From Barnesiella propionica (GTDB lineage: Bacteria; Bacteroidota; Bacteroidia; Bacteroidales; Barnesiellaceae), in the NCBI RefSeq assembly GCF_025567045.1, contig NZ_JAOQJK010000003.1, forward strand, positions 62,001-126,000: DNA of 64,000 nt, given 5' to 3'. A program made the translations under genes and the position numbers. Position 1 is the stretch's first letter; every line of letters starts with the position of its first letter. Below the pieces are notes generated by a model. The model searched no databases, was not told the origin of the DNA, and was given only the letters and a program-made list of their open reading frames with translations. Shown here in pieces: positions 53,782 through 63,009 of this stretch.

Positions 53782-53913
53782 ACTTTAGTTGAGATACATC
53801 AATAAGGTATCCATAGTTGGATTATCTTTTACTAGATGCAAGTCAGAGAAATGTAAGATACGTAAACTCATATGCTAGTTTCATTTAGGAATATAAATAC
53901 TTTAAATGTTCTT

Positions 53914-56900
53914 TTATTCATGTTTCTTATAATTCTCTACCTGCTCCAATACTTTCTGGAACACTTCTTCGTCCCATTGAGGAGGATAACCCTCTTTATA
54001 GAGAAGATAGGTAAGTTGACTGGCGAGTTTACTTTTGAGATTGTCATTGTTTAGCCAATCGGCATAGATGGCTGTATCATCTATCAGGGTTTTGATTTTC
54101 TTAGCCAATTCTATACAGCGATCATCCGCATACTCAAAGTTATGCTTGTCACGAACTTCTACAAGGACATCAAAAAATGCTTTCTCTTCGAAAGTGATAC
54201 CCAAAACCTTGAATTTCTCGCTGTCTGCTTTTAGCTCTTTCAGAATGTTAATTAACTTGTTCGACAGTCCATTGATTTTGTATGAAACAATGTCACATAC
54301 ATCATTCACCACATTCTGTGTCACTTCGTTGGTAAATGTCAACTTATCGCGTGTATTATAGGCATCTATCGTATCTTCAAGCATTTTCTGGAAGTGTTCG
54401 GCCTGTATCTTGTTTGTCCTGCTGTATGCTCTGATAGCTTTCGAGACAAGTTTACAAAGAATCTGGAACTTGGTGAACGGCATTTTTATTTCATCGACCT
54501 CTTTAGCAAATGAGTCGCTGAAAATATTTTCTTCAACACCTTCATTCATTACTCGTTCCACACCGCTTGCAAGAATTGCCTCCTGAACCATCTGTTCCAC
54601 GTGCCTGTTCATGCTTTCCGTATCATGCTCTGTGGTGGTCATTTTGTTCACGTATGAGCTGATACCCATGAAGCATTGGCTCCATGTTACTTCTTCATCT
54701 GTCAGAATGCCGGCTGGGTTACAGATATTATAAGCAGAGCGCAGGCGTTTGACATGTTCTTTGAAAAGTTTGAGGAAGGAAACCTCTCCTTTCCGTTCAA
54801 CACTGTTGGCAAGGATATATTCCGCCGCTTCCTGAATAAACTGAAGTCGGGCAAGGTCATTGTTCTCGAAAAAACGGTCAAATACCAATCCTAACAATCG
54901 CTCTTGCAAAAGTTGCAGTTCGTTCTGCAACACTTCATGTGCAACCTCCAAATCTTCCCGAGGTCCGACTTCACCGCCATATTTTTTCATGGCTTTTTTC
55001 ATCTCTTCGCGAATGCCGATGTAGTCGATGATAAAGCCATACTCTTTTGTGCCGAATTTACGGTTTACACGAGAAATGGTCTGAATGAGCGTATGTTTCG
55101 ATAACGGTTTGTAGTTGTAGAGCATCGTCAGGCAAGGCACATCGAATCCAGTAATCCACATATCCACATTGATGGAGATATGAAAATTTGATTTTTCCGA
55201 TTTGAACTCAGTATCAAGGAATTTACGATATTCCTTGTCTCCAAGAAGATTGTAAAGTTCCTTTTCATCATCCTTATCTCTGGTCATGACCATATTGACA
55301 AAAGCGATGTCGCTGAGTTTTTCCTTTTCGTCTGCAGTCAATATAAGTTCATTCAATGCTTTTTTCTTCTCAAACCAGTCAGTCTGCATCTCTCGCATGA
55401 TTTTATACAACCTAAATGCTATTTTGCGGTCGGCACAAGTTATCATAGCCTTTTGCAGACGATCTGTTGCCTCAGTCCGACGCTTATAATCTTCGATAAT
55501 GTCTTTGGCAACACGATGCAGGACATCTTCATCACCGATAATCACCTCCATACTTGACATGGCGGCCTTGCTCTTGGCAATATCCTCCGGCGTTGCCCCT
55601 TCGTCTGCACATAGGCGATAATACTCTTCTACTTTCTCTGCCTGTTCTTTATTGAGGAATACACGAGCTAATCGAGGATCATATTTGATTGGGACAGTGA
55701 TGCCGTCATCCTCCGACTCCTTCATCGTATATTGATCTACAACCTTCCCAAATACATGTACAGTTTCGTCAATGGGTGTTCCTGTAAAACCTACATATGT
55801 AGCGTTCGGCAATGCATCCCGCAGATATTTGGCAAAGCCGTATGTGATTTTCGCTCCTATCTTGTCGGCTTCTCCTTCGGTTTGGATGGATAGTTTAGAA
55901 CCTATATTGTTTTGGGAGCGATGCGCTTCATCACTTAGGCAAATGACATTGGAACGTTCTGTCAGCAATCCTGTAGTCTCTGCGAATTTCTGAATCGTGG
56001 TAATATAGACCCCGCCAGTCTTGCGCATACTCATCTCTTCTGCAAGTTCCTTTCTTGTTTCAAAGACTTTTACAGCTTCGTCTTCAAGATATTGTTTCGA
56101 ACGGCAGAATAGTTTCCCGGTCTGTGTCTCCAAATCCTCCCTGTCTACTATGATGAGAATAGTAGGGCTACCCAGTTGCTTTCTGCATCGCAAAGCCAAT
56201 TGGCGGGCAAGGAACAGCATGGTATATGTTTTTCCACACCCTGTGGCTCCGAAATATGTACCGCCTTTACCATCACCTCCAACAGAACGCAAATGATTCA
56301 GGATATGGTCCCGCAGTTTGCGTGTAGCAAAGAACTGCGGATAACGGCATACGATTTCAGTCGTGTCGTCTTCTTTTGTAGGATCGGGAAAATAGACATA
56401 ATCCTGTAATATCTCCATTATGCGTTCTGGAGAAAGTGCTCCGCGAATAAGTGTACGAAGTGTGTCAAGTCCCTTTCCGGCTTTGTCCTCATTTTCAATC
56501 TTTTTCCATTCGTAGAAAAATTCAAATGGCGTGTATGTCGTACCCAAAGCGTTTTTTGCACCATCACTGATGACTGCCAATGCGCAATATTTCAGCAATG
56601 CCGGAATATCCCGCATATAGCGTGTGCAAATCTGTGTATGGGCATCGCGTATGGTGGCATCCTGCTTGGTCGGATTTTTCAATTCGATAATGCAGACGGG
56701 TATGCCGTTTACAAAAAGCATAATGTCAGGGCGACGGTTCTCACGACCTTGTTCCATAACAAACTGATTGACACAACGGAAAATATTATGGTCTGGATGT
56801 TCGAAGTCGATATATTCCAGACGAAACGGATTATCCCGACCGTCGCTATATGCAAAGTCATAACCGTCACGATAGAGCAAAAAGGCATTCCGGAGAGCGT

Positions 56901-57141
56901 AATAGGCATTCTGTCCGCCAGTATTGCGCAGGTTAGCAACGATACTGTCTACCTCTGAGGTGGTTAAATTCTTGTCTTTGTATTGAACGGCGAGAAAATT
57001 CCTTAAATCCTCTTCGATAAGCGGGTCGGTATATTTCCTGTGAATGTCATCACCAAATGTATATTGCCAATGTGCTTCGCGGAAAATCTCGATAGTTGCT
57101 TCCTCGAATTGACTTTCATAATATTTCCCTTTGTTTGCCAT
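53914..57141 (-). CDS. hsdR: Type I restriction endonuclease, R subunit
   Basis: A 1,075-residue motor and nuclease subunit. The PD-(D/E)XK nuclease is at about 138-157 (RPDIMLFVNGIPVCIIELKN). The SF2 helicase/translocase has Walker A GATGCGKTYTM near residue 299-308, VICLSDEAHRSQNN (DEAH box), YVGFTGTPIDETV and the motif VI-type QTISRVNRKF. A C-terminal helical region should dock on the methylase complex. All catalytic motifs look intact. It is the last functional gene of the defence operon, 12 bases behind hsdS. Confidence 0.95.
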   Translation of the reverse strand: MANKGKYYESQFEEATIEIFREAHWQYTFGDDIHRKYTDPLIEEDLRNFLAVQYKDKNLTTSEVDSIVANLRNTGGQNAYYALRNAFLLYRDGYDFAYSDGRDNPFRLEYIDFEHPDHNIFRCVNQFVMEQGRENRRPDIMLFVNGIPVCIIELKNPTKQDATIRDAHTQICTRYMRDIPALLKYCALAVISDGAKNALGTTYTPFEFFYEWKKIENEDKAGKGLDTLRTLIRGALSPERIMEILQDYVYFPDPTKEDDTTEIVCRYPQFFATRKLRDHILNHLRSVGGDGKGGTYFGATGCGKTYTMLFLARQLALRCRKQLGSPTILIIVDREDLETQTGKLFCRSKQYLEDEAVKVFETRKELAEEMSMRKTGGVYITTIQKFAETTGLLTERSNVICLSDEAHRSQNNIGSKLSIQTEGEADKIGAKITYGFAKYLRDALPNATYVGFTGTPIDETVHVFGKVVDQYTMKESEDDGITVPIKYDPRLARVFLNKEQAEKVEEYYRLCADEGATPEDIAKSKAAMSSMEVIIGDEDVLHRVAKDIIEDYKRRTEATDRLQKAMITCADRKIAFRLYKIMREMQTDWFEKKKALNELILTADEKEKLSDIAFVNMVMTRDKDDEKELYNLLGDKEYRKFLDTEFKSEKSNFHISINVDMWITGFDVPCLTMLYNYKPLSKHTLIQTISRVNRKFGTKEYGFIIDYIGIREEMKKAMKKYGGEVGPREDLEVAHEVLQNELQLLQERLLGLVFDRFFENNDLARLQFIQEAAEYILANSVERKGEVSFLKLFKEHVKRLRSAYNICNPAGILTDEEVTWSQCFMGISSYVNKMTTTEHDTESMNRHVEQMVQEAILASGVERVMNEGVEENIFSDSFAKEVDEIKMPFTKFQILCKLVSKAIRAYSRTNKIQAEHFQKMLEDTIDAYNTRDKLTFTNEVTQNVVNDVCDIVSYKINGLSNKLINILKELKADSEKFKVLGITFEEKAFFDVLVEVRDKHNFEYADDRCIELAKKIKTLIDDTAIYADWLNNDNLKSKLASQLTYLLYKEGYPPQWDEEVFQKVLEQVENYKKHE

Positions 57142-57153
57142 AATCGCTGCTAT

Positions 57154-58278
57154 TTAAGAATGTATGACATATTGAAGCAATGCTGGGCACACCTCACGAG
57201 AAGACCTGTCTGCTTCCTCTGCTATCTGCTTCGATTCATTTGCGCAGTTATAGATATTGACGATTGCACGTTGCAGTTCAATAGAAAGTTTCGGTATTTC
57301 AATGTCAATAAACCTATTCCAATCTAAATTTGCTCTTACACTTGAATCGCTGTAAAACCAGCCTAATCTATCCATTTCCGGATTTTTGAATATCATCATA
57401 AAATACTCTGGAAGAATTGGTTCATTTTCATCGAGAGTAAAAGTTGTATATGCAGGCGATATTAGAGCAGGAAAATCTTTATCATATAATGCTATACGAA
57501 TACATTTATCCCTACCAGTCTGCATACCACTAAATGCAAACTCCCCTTTTTTTATAACCTTATATTTGTTTGTATTTATAGTATCCATTGAGGCGATTGT
57601 CGGCATAAATACTTTATTGTTATTCAATCCCAAAACATCATAGGGATAGCCTTCTTTGTTTGTCGCATCTACAACTTTTATGGCATTACCAATGCGATAT
57701 TTATCTGCATTATTCTTTTTCGCCTTTTGAATATAGCTTTGGCAGACTTGCATAAGCGGAGCCGCCTTAGCCTCGTTTTGTTCTTTGATCTCTCTAAATG
57801 CTTTCCATACATTCACCACTTTCTGTTGTTCGTCAGGAGACGGTAGAGGTATCATCATTCTACACAATTCAATCCATGTAAAGACTTCTGTAGAAGACCC
57901 CCATGAATTAAAGCAGGCATATCTATCCCATTCATCTCTATTAAAATAAAGATATAGATAAATTGGTAACAATTTTTCTTTTCGAACAATCTTAAACGCT
58001 ATATTATTCCAACTTATCAGAAACGCTTTATTGGTGTTATTCAACCCTAATCCTATTCGTTTTCCATGAGTCCTTGGATTAAAGATAAACTCATCAGGAG
58101 CAACTATTTTGAATTTTGACAAATCATTTCCATCTAGATTAGCTTTAGTTGAAATAACCTCCTTTGTTATAGTCATTCCCATAACATCTGAAGTGCCATA
58201 TTTCAGAGATGTATTTCTCTCATCACACTGTTCGATATAATCTCCCAGCCGAACCCATTTTACATTACTCGCTCCCAT
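57154..58278 (-). CDS. hsdS: Type I restriction specificity subunit
   Basis: A 374-residue protein with two target recognition domains. The first is at about 5-150 (VKWVRLGDYIEQCDERNTSL, then PLPSPDEQQKVVNVW). The conserved helical spacer follows (KAFREIKEQNEAKAAPLMQV), then the second TRD (about 190-335; YRIGNAIKVVDATNKEGY, then ELQRAIVNIYNCANESKQIA). The two halves set a bipartite DNA target for HsdM and HsdR; the target cannot be predicted. Only one hsdS copy is present, and I saw no recombinase or inverted partial copies that would suggest phase variation. It starts 1 base after the YhcG-like gene. Confidence 0.93.
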   Translation of the reverse strand: MGASNVKWVRLGDYIEQCDERNTSLKYGTSDVMGMTITKEVISTKANLDGNDLSKFKIVAPDEFIFNPRTHGKRIGLGLNNTNKAFLISWNNIAFKIVRKEKLLPIYLYLYFNRDEWDRYACFNSWGSSTEVFTWIELCRMMIPLPSPDEQQKVVNVWKAFREIKEQNEAKAAPLMQVCQSYIQKAKKNNADKYRIGNAIKVVDATNKEGYPYDVLGLNNNKVFMPTIASMDTINTNKYKVIKKGEFAFSGMQTGRDKCIRIALYDKDFPALISPAYTTFTLDENEPILPEYFMMIFKNPEMDRLGWFYSDSSVRANLDWNRFIDIEIPKLSIELQRAIVNIYNCANESKQIAEEADRSSREVCPALLQYVIHS

Positions 58279-58279
58279 A

Positions 58280-59323
58280 TCACTCCTCCATTCCGTGTTG
58301 TTCCAAGAAGAAACGTTTTTGCTGTTCTATCTCCCTGCTCAACTCTTCTTCCGTTGGCATATAGGCCATATATTTGGCTGCAAAAAGTTGCTCGCCACCG
58401 TTAAGGACAGAGTATTTTGCCATTACCTTGTCGGTCTCGGTACAGAGCAGTATACCTATTGTCGGGTCATCATTCTCATCTTTTACAAGGTCGTCATACA
58501 TTCGTACATACATATCCAATTGCCCCACATCTGCGTGCGTCAGAGGATGTGTTTTCAATTCAAACAGCACATAACGTTTGAGCTTGATGTTATAGAACAC
58601 GAGGTCAATGTAAAAATCGCCTGTGTCTGTTGATATATGTTTCTGCCTGTCGACAAAAGCGAAACCGCGCCCCAATTCCATGATAAATTGTTGCAGATGA
58701 TCTATTAAGGCTTGCTCCAACTCGCTCTCGTCATATTTGCTCTCCTTGCGGAAGCCTAAAAACTCGGCAACCACCGGACTCTTTATATACTCCAATGGAT
58801 CATTGGCTTCAATATCGGGGGATGGCAATGCCAGCCCTTCCCTTACACAAGCCATACGGCGGCCATAGTATTGTGTACCGATGTTTCGATTGAGTGTCCT
58901 TACACTCCACATCTGTTTCGATGCCTCTTTTACATACCACTCTCTGGCCTTAGAGTCTGCAACCTGTATAATCGAGCGGAAGTGCGACCATGTCAGATTG
59001 TGAACACGCGTGTTCACAATCTCCAAATCATTAAAACACAGGTAAAATTGGCGAAAGTAATCCAGATTTCGCTTGCTGAACGTATTGCCGTATTTAGGCA
59101 TCAGCTGTTCTGCCAATGTTTTAATCAACCGGGTGCCATACTGCGCACGAACTTCTCCATACTGTTCTTCTTCCACTATTCGCCGCCCAATGTGCCAATA
59201 GGTAAGTACAGCAATCCGATTAGCTGCCGCATATGCCTGTTGACGGCCTTGCTCGATGATACTCCGAATATCAGAAACCAGTTTATCAGTTGTCATACCA
59301 TGTTGCAGCTTATTCTTTTCCAT
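58280..59323 (-). CDS. YhcG-type PD-(D/E)XK nuclease (DUF1016)
   Basis: A 347-residue protein. The N-terminal DUF1016 domain has the typical YWHIGRRIVEEEQYGEVRAQ, then QLMPKYGNTFSKRNLDYFRQ and WSHFRSIIQV segments. The C-terminal nuclease-like domain has LELGRGFAFVDRQKHISTDT, FYIDLVFYNIKLKRYVLFEL and KTHPLTHADVGQLDMYVRMY, giving the D...ExK core (IDLVFY ... FELKT). It overlaps the end of hsdM by 14 bases and precedes hsdS by 1 base. Such genes are often carried inside type I systems. A nuclease role is inferred; the target is unknown. Confidence 0.9.
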   Translation of the reverse strand: MEKNKLQHGMTTDKLVSDIRSIIEQGRQQAYAAANRIAVLTYWHIGRRIVEEEQYGEVRAQYGTRLIKTLAEQLMPKYGNTFSKRNLDYFRQFYLCFNDLEIVNTRVHNLTWSHFRSIIQVADSKAREWYVKEASKQMWSVRTLNRNIGTQYYGRRMACVREGLALPSPDIEANDPLEYIKSPVVAEFLGFRKESKYDESELEQALIDHLQQFIMELGRGFAFVDRQKHISTDTGDFYIDLVFYNIKLKRYVLFELKTHPLTHADVGQLDMYVRMYDDLVKDENDDPTIGILLCTETDKVMAKYSVLNGGEQLFAAKYMAYMPTEEELSREIEQQKRFFLEQHGMEE

Positions 59324-60899
59324 AACCTAAAACTTTGAAAGCGTTTATAAGTTCCGTCTCGTTTGCATCCCATCTTTTCTTCAATTCATCAAATTTACAA
59401 CTCATTTCGGAAAGGGCAGACTTATAGTCTATTTCCGTATCACGGTCTATAAATTCAATGTATCTGGATGGCACGAGAGAATATCCCTTTTCTTGAATTT
59501 CGTTACGATGTGCAGCATAGTATAATTCCGGCTCTGCATACTCTGCAAAATTCTCGGTTTGCCAATCGAGGTATATTTGACGCACTCTGTCTATTTCTGT
59601 TTCCGACAAGCGAACGTATTTCTTTTCGTATATGTTATTGTTCCATGTCCGCAAGTCAATGAAAAGAATTTCACCTGTACGGTTGCGAATTTGTCTGCCA
59701 TGCCATGGACCGCCTTTCTTGTTATTGTTCAAAATCCAAAGGGTGACGGATATATCGGTAGAATAGAACATGTTTCGCGGCAAAACGATAATGGCTTCTA
59801 CTTTGTCGCTTTCAATTAGCTGTTTACGTATTTCCTGTGTATCGCTATCATCCAAAGCGCCATTGGCAAGCAGGAATCCTGCTACTCCACGACCGACATT
59901 TAACTTATTAAGGATATGCAGAATCCACGCATAGTTGGCATTGCTGGTAGGAGGAACTCCATAACCTTTCCAACGAGGATCAGTCTCAAAACCTCCGTAT
60001 TCGGCATATTTTTTTAAATTGAACGGCGGATTAGCCATGATGTAATCAAACTTGAGTTCCTTATGCTGGTCATCGGAGAAAGTGGAGACGGCTCTATCAC
60101 CCAAATGGTAAGAGATGCCTCGGATAGCCAGATTCATCTTTGCAAGGCGATAGGTTGCCGGTTCTGATTCCTGACCATACACATTAACAGCTTTCGTGTT
60201 TCCGCCGTGAGCCTCTATGAACTTTGCAGCCTGAACAAACATACCTCCGGAACCACAGCAAGGGTCATAGACCGTCCCATCAAAAGGTTCAATAAGAGAG
60301 GCGATAAGCTCTACGATAGAATGTGGCGTATAAAATTCTCCTTCCTCTTTGTCTGCGTTGATGGAAAAAGCCTGTAAGAAATACTCATATACACGTCCTA
60401 TGAGGTCGTGGTCATTAAATTTTTGGGGATCTATCTTGTTTATTTCATCCACTACGCTTTTCAAAACTCCCGGTTCAAGGGCTGTTTTCGTGAAAATCTG
60501 CTGCGGAAGAGCATTTTTCAATTTAGGTTCGTTGTCGTCCAAAGCCTTTATAGCCGTATCGAAAGCGATAGCCATACCAGTTGGCGAGGTAAGAATCAAC
60601 TTATCCCAAAATGTTTCATCTGTCAGGAAAAACACGCCGTCCTGCATATATTGGTTGGGGCGCGAAAGTTGCAGTTCAATGAAATCCGTATCATTAATGC
60701 CCTGCACTTCTACTATTTCATGCCTGATTTTCTCCTTTTGCTGTTTGAACCGTTCTCCTATGAATTTCAGGAATACAAGGGTCAACAGCAAGTCGCGTTT
60801 ATCTGTCATGGCTGCACGCCCACGCAGACTGTTACGACAGTTGAAAAGTATCGTTTCAAGGGTCTCTTCCTTTACCGGTTTATTCTGTTTCTTAGCCAT
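59310..60899 (-). CDS. hsdM: Type I restriction-modification methyltransferase
   Basis: A 529-residue adenine N6-methyltransferase. The N-terminal helical domain (1-~165) is followed by the catalytic core with the S-adenosylmethionine motif YDPCCGSGGMF near residues 211-221 and the NPPF catalytic motif near residue 288. GEFYTPHSIVELIASLIEP precedes the core. The C terminus carries the S-subunit-binding helices. It methylates the target set by HsdS. It starts 4 bases after the DUF2971 gene, showing a tightly packed operon. Confidence 0.95.
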   Translation of the reverse strand: MAKKQNKPVKEETLETILFNCRNSLRGRAAMTDKRDLLLTLVFLKFIGERFKQQKEKIRHEIVEVQGINDTDFIELQLSRPNQYMQDGVFFLTDETFWDKLILTSPTGMAIAFDTAIKALDDNEPKLKNALPQQIFTKTALEPGVLKSVVDEINKIDPQKFNDHDLIGRVYEYFLQAFSINADKEEGEFYTPHSIVELIASLIEPFDGTVYDPCCGSGGMFVQAAKFIEAHGGNTKAVNVYGQESEPATYRLAKMNLAIRGISYHLGDRAVSTFSDDQHKELKFDYIMANPPFNLKKYAEYGGFETDPRWKGYGVPPTSNANYAWILHILNKLNVGRGVAGFLLANGALDDSDTQEIRKQLIESDKVEAIIVLPRNMFYSTDISVTLWILNNNKKGGPWHGRQIRNRTGEILFIDLRTWNNNIYEKKYVRLSETEIDRVRQIYLDWQTENFAEYAEPELYYAAHRNEIQEKGYSLVPSRYIEFIDRDTEIDYKSALSEMSCKFDELKKRWDANETELINAFKVLGYGKE

Positions 60900-60903
60900 T
60901 TTA

Positions 60904-61668
60904 CTATTTAATCAATTCAGTATTCAACTTAAAAGCATTTGCATCAATTCCCATTTGATAAATCTTAATGTTAGGATTTAACTTTCGTGCACCGCTTATT
61001 ATTTTTGATTTCTCATCTGTACTCATATTGATTCCCAAATAGACAGACTCAAAACATTCTCCTCCGATTTTAGAAAAAGCTCGTACTTCCTTCCAATCAA
61101 TCGGACCTTTATCATCATTCTGGCCCGGTAATAATGCCATATATGTGGGACTAGGGTCTAAAATAAATAACCTGACCTCTTGTTCATGCTCCCAAGCCTT
61201 TGCCTTTGTGGATAACTGATAATGGAAAAAATCTTTTGCATCCTTGAAATAATCAGGCTTCTCTACAATATCCTTGTATTGCACCTCCACCTCAGAACAA
61301 CCAATCATGATTCCGCCATACATGCGAGAAAGATATTTTCTAACTTTCTCCATATCCAAACCGATGCAGATACCTTTATGCTTGCTATAATAGCTCCACA
61401 TCAAGATTGAATCATATATTTTGGAAAGGCTATATATCCACACCTCTTCTCTGGTTCTACGAAATGGATCTCTTCTCAATTCTTCGATTATTTCCGGAGT
61501 CCATCCTCCACACGCTTCTTTCGGAACATTGGAGAAATCAATTAACGATGGATGGCAATCAAATGGATCGTTCAACTGCGTAGCATTGGTAAATTGAAGA
61601 TTACTATAATGTAGCATCATCAATCCACCAGTAAAATCAAGATATTTATATAATTTGGCTGCTCCCAT
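60904..61668 (-). CDS. DUF2971 domain protein
   Basis: A 254-residue protein with the DUF2971 pattern: LYKYLDFTGGLMMLHYSNLQ, then FTNATQLNDPFDC (the N-D-P-F signature), WSYYSKHKGICIGLDME, HYQLSTKAKAWEHEQEVRLF and YLGINMSTDEKSKIISG. Members occur widely in phages and defence islands; the biochemical function is unknown. Here it lies between an XRE regulator (8 bases upstream) and hsdM (4 bases downstream), so it is probably part of the same unit, perhaps a sensor or accessory toxin. That is inference. Confidence 0.88.
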   Translation of the reverse strand: MGAAKLYKYLDFTGGLMMLHYSNLQFTNATQLNDPFDCHPSLIDFSNVPKEACGGWTPEIIEELRRDPFRRTREEVWIYSLSKIYDSILMWSYYSKHKGICIGLDMEKVRKYLSRMYGGIMIGCSEVEVQYKDIVEKPDYFKDAKDFFHYQLSTKAKAWEHEQEVRLFILDPSPTYMALLPGQNDDKGPIDWKEVRAFSKIGGECFESVYLGINMSTDEKSKIISGARKLNPNIKIYQMGIDANAFKLNTELIK

Positions 61669-61676
61669 AAAGTCTA

Positions 61677-61880
61677 TTATTCCGTCCTCAATAAGTCATC
61701 CACAGTTACACCCAAAACTTTGGATATTTGAATTAGCGTCTCAACATTGGGCTGTGTTGTATTGGTAACCCATTTGGAGATTATGGCAGGATCTTTATCC
61801 AATTGTTCCGAGAGCCATTTATTGCTTTTATTTTTCTCTGCGAGAACGACTTTGATTCGGTTCAGTAATTTACGTTCCAT
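61677..61880 (-). CDS. XRE-family helix-turn-helix regulator
   Basis: A 67-residue DNA-binding protein: MERKLLNRIKVVLAEKNKSN, then WLSEQLDKDPAIISKWVTNT, the helix-turn-helix, and QPNVETLIQISKVLGVTVDD. It resembles small controller (C) proteins that time restriction gene expression. The frame extends to a TTG at 61898, but the ATG at 61880 fits the promoter and gives a short leader. It is the first gene of the operon. Confidence 0.88.
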   Translation of the reverse strand: MERKLLNRIKVVLAEKNKSNKWLSEQLDKDPAIISKWVTNTTQPNVETLIQISKVLGVTVDDLLRTE

Positions 61881-61906
61881 ATTCGTATATCTATCCAATA
61901 TGACTA

Positions 61907-61914
61907 CAAAGATA
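61907..61914 (-). promoter_or_regulatory. -7 promoter element of the defence operon
   Basis: The minus strand reads TATCTTTG, a TAnnTTTG match 27 bases upstream of the XRE ATG. Confidence 0.5.
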
Positions 61915-61974
61915 GCAATTGTTTAGGAATATATTTGATTTAACAGGTTATATATTGCGGAAAAAGTACAAAAA

Positions 61975-62002
61975 AGTGACTAAAACATCAATTTTAGCCA
62001 CT
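61975..62002. repeat. Imperfect hairpin upstream of the XRE operon
   Basis: AGTGACTAAAA and TTTTAGCCACT pair with one mismatch around a 6-base loop. It lies about 70 bases beyond the -7 element, on the upstream side. It could be an XRE operator or a terminator for lost transcription; no more can be said. Confidence 0.35.
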
Positions 62003-62195
62003 CAAGTTTATGACATCTACTCTTTAGGGGGATGATAAACTCTATTTTTACCCTAAATTAGGAACGATTATTTTTGAATATTATATCTTTTATGGGAACT
62101 ATATGGTATCAAATCTATAAGAGAAGATATATAATGACTACATATCAGATTGATACAAATCGCACTTCGATTAAAGCGTGGAACTACATGCTATT

Positions 62196-62319
62196 TTGTT
62201 TCCGAAGGTCCTGAGAAAACCCGAACATACAAAACAGACAGTAGACCCCACGCATATACGTGAGAAACCACTGCGCCATTCTTGTATGTTCTCAAAATTT
62301 CTCAGGTTTTCAGAAACAA
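62196..62319. repeat. 124-bp imperfect palindrome of unknown nature
   Basis: Two arms of about 37-38 bases (62196-62232 and 62282-62319) pair imperfectly, beginning TTGTTTC and ending GAAACAA, with shared CTGAGAAA and GAACATACAA blocks. The 49-base centre contains a smaller CACG-catata-CGTG palindrome. No open frame fits it. It may be a MITE-like element, a recombination or replication site, or a structured RNA. It lies between the defence operon and the IS relics. Confidence 0.5.
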
Positions 62320-62493
62320 GAATAAAACACAACGCTTCCAATTGCTATTTCACATTGAAGTAAATCGCTATTTACATCGTCAAGCAAAGATATATTTTTC
62401 CTCTTACAAGCTTACTATTTTAATATTAGTTTAAAAAATTCACACATCCGGTTCATTGATAAATAGCAATAAAAGTAGTAAATTTATAGTGTA

Positions 62494-63000
62494 GTGTCCA
62501 ATTATAACATTTACAATCCTTTTACCGATAACAAAATTACTGAAATTTATTGTTTGGCAGATGATTTCTTTGAATTTTTTGACTTCTTGAAACAAGGATA
62601 CTCATTATCTACAGTTAGTCCGTCAAATAAACGTCGTTATTATCGTACTCCAAAGATATCCACAGAGGTCGTGACAATACACATTACGTTCCATGTTTCG
62701 GGTTACAGATGTATGAAGCATTAATACATCGATGGAATTCAATTAATCACAAAGCTTAAAAGTAAAATAAAAGAAGCATTAATGGGTATTTCAGACAGAG
62801 TATTATTGATAAAAAGAGCTATCATTGAAACCATTAATAATGAACTAATGAATATTGCACAAATTGAGTCTTCAAGGCACAGAGCTTCCTATAACTTTGT
62901 CGTAAACTTATTAAGTGGAATTGCAGGCATACCGCTTCTTCCCAAAGAAAACAACTATCAACTTGGAGAAAGCGGTTGATAGGCAGCTTACTTTTTTATA
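62494..63000 (+). pseudogene. IS982-family transposase relic, internally deleted
   Basis: The start (MSNYNIYNPFTDNKITEIYC, then SNKRRYYRTPKISTEVVTIH and FHVSGYRCMKH) and the end (KLKSKIKEALMGISDRVLLI, then NELMNIAQIESSRHRASYNF and VVNLLSGIAG) are those of an IS982 transposase. The middle, about 150 codons with the catalytic acids, is deleted, and a frame change occurs at the C-terminus before PKKTTINLEKAVDRQLTFL. It cannot transpose. Terminal repeats were not identified. Confidence 0.75.
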
Positions 63001-63009
63001 TATAGAAAG

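Larger units (their letters stand above)
49610..53871 (-). pseudogene. Broken metallophosphoesterase-STAND NTPase (defence-type), whole gene
   Basis: Starting at ATG 53871 (MSLRILHFSDLHLVK) one continuous ~1,420-residue protein can be rebuilt if three lesions are repaired. (1) An in-frame TAA at 53785-53787 (codon 29). (2) A one-base loss in the A run at 52317-52321, which when restored joins IIDIDVK to NRIREYSDGISLMAIELIK. (3) An in-frame TAG at 51566-51568, between ALEEACVV and DAFEEAGKLLG. Domains are calcineurin-like phosphoesterase (1-~220), P-loop STAND-type NTPase (~370-640) and a long helical sensor-like C-terminus. It lies 42 bases behind hsdR on the same strand. The base composition is much more A+T-rich than the host genes. 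Confidence 0.75.

Noticed and set aside
57154..58278. Phase-variable hsdS shufflon
   Set aside because: Only one hsdS gene, no partial copies in inverted orientation and no site-specific recombinase nearby.
62133..62213. Short frame starting MTTYQIDTNRTSIKAW
   Set aside because: It runs into the palindrome and stops after about 26 codons with no recognisable family, so it was not called a gene.
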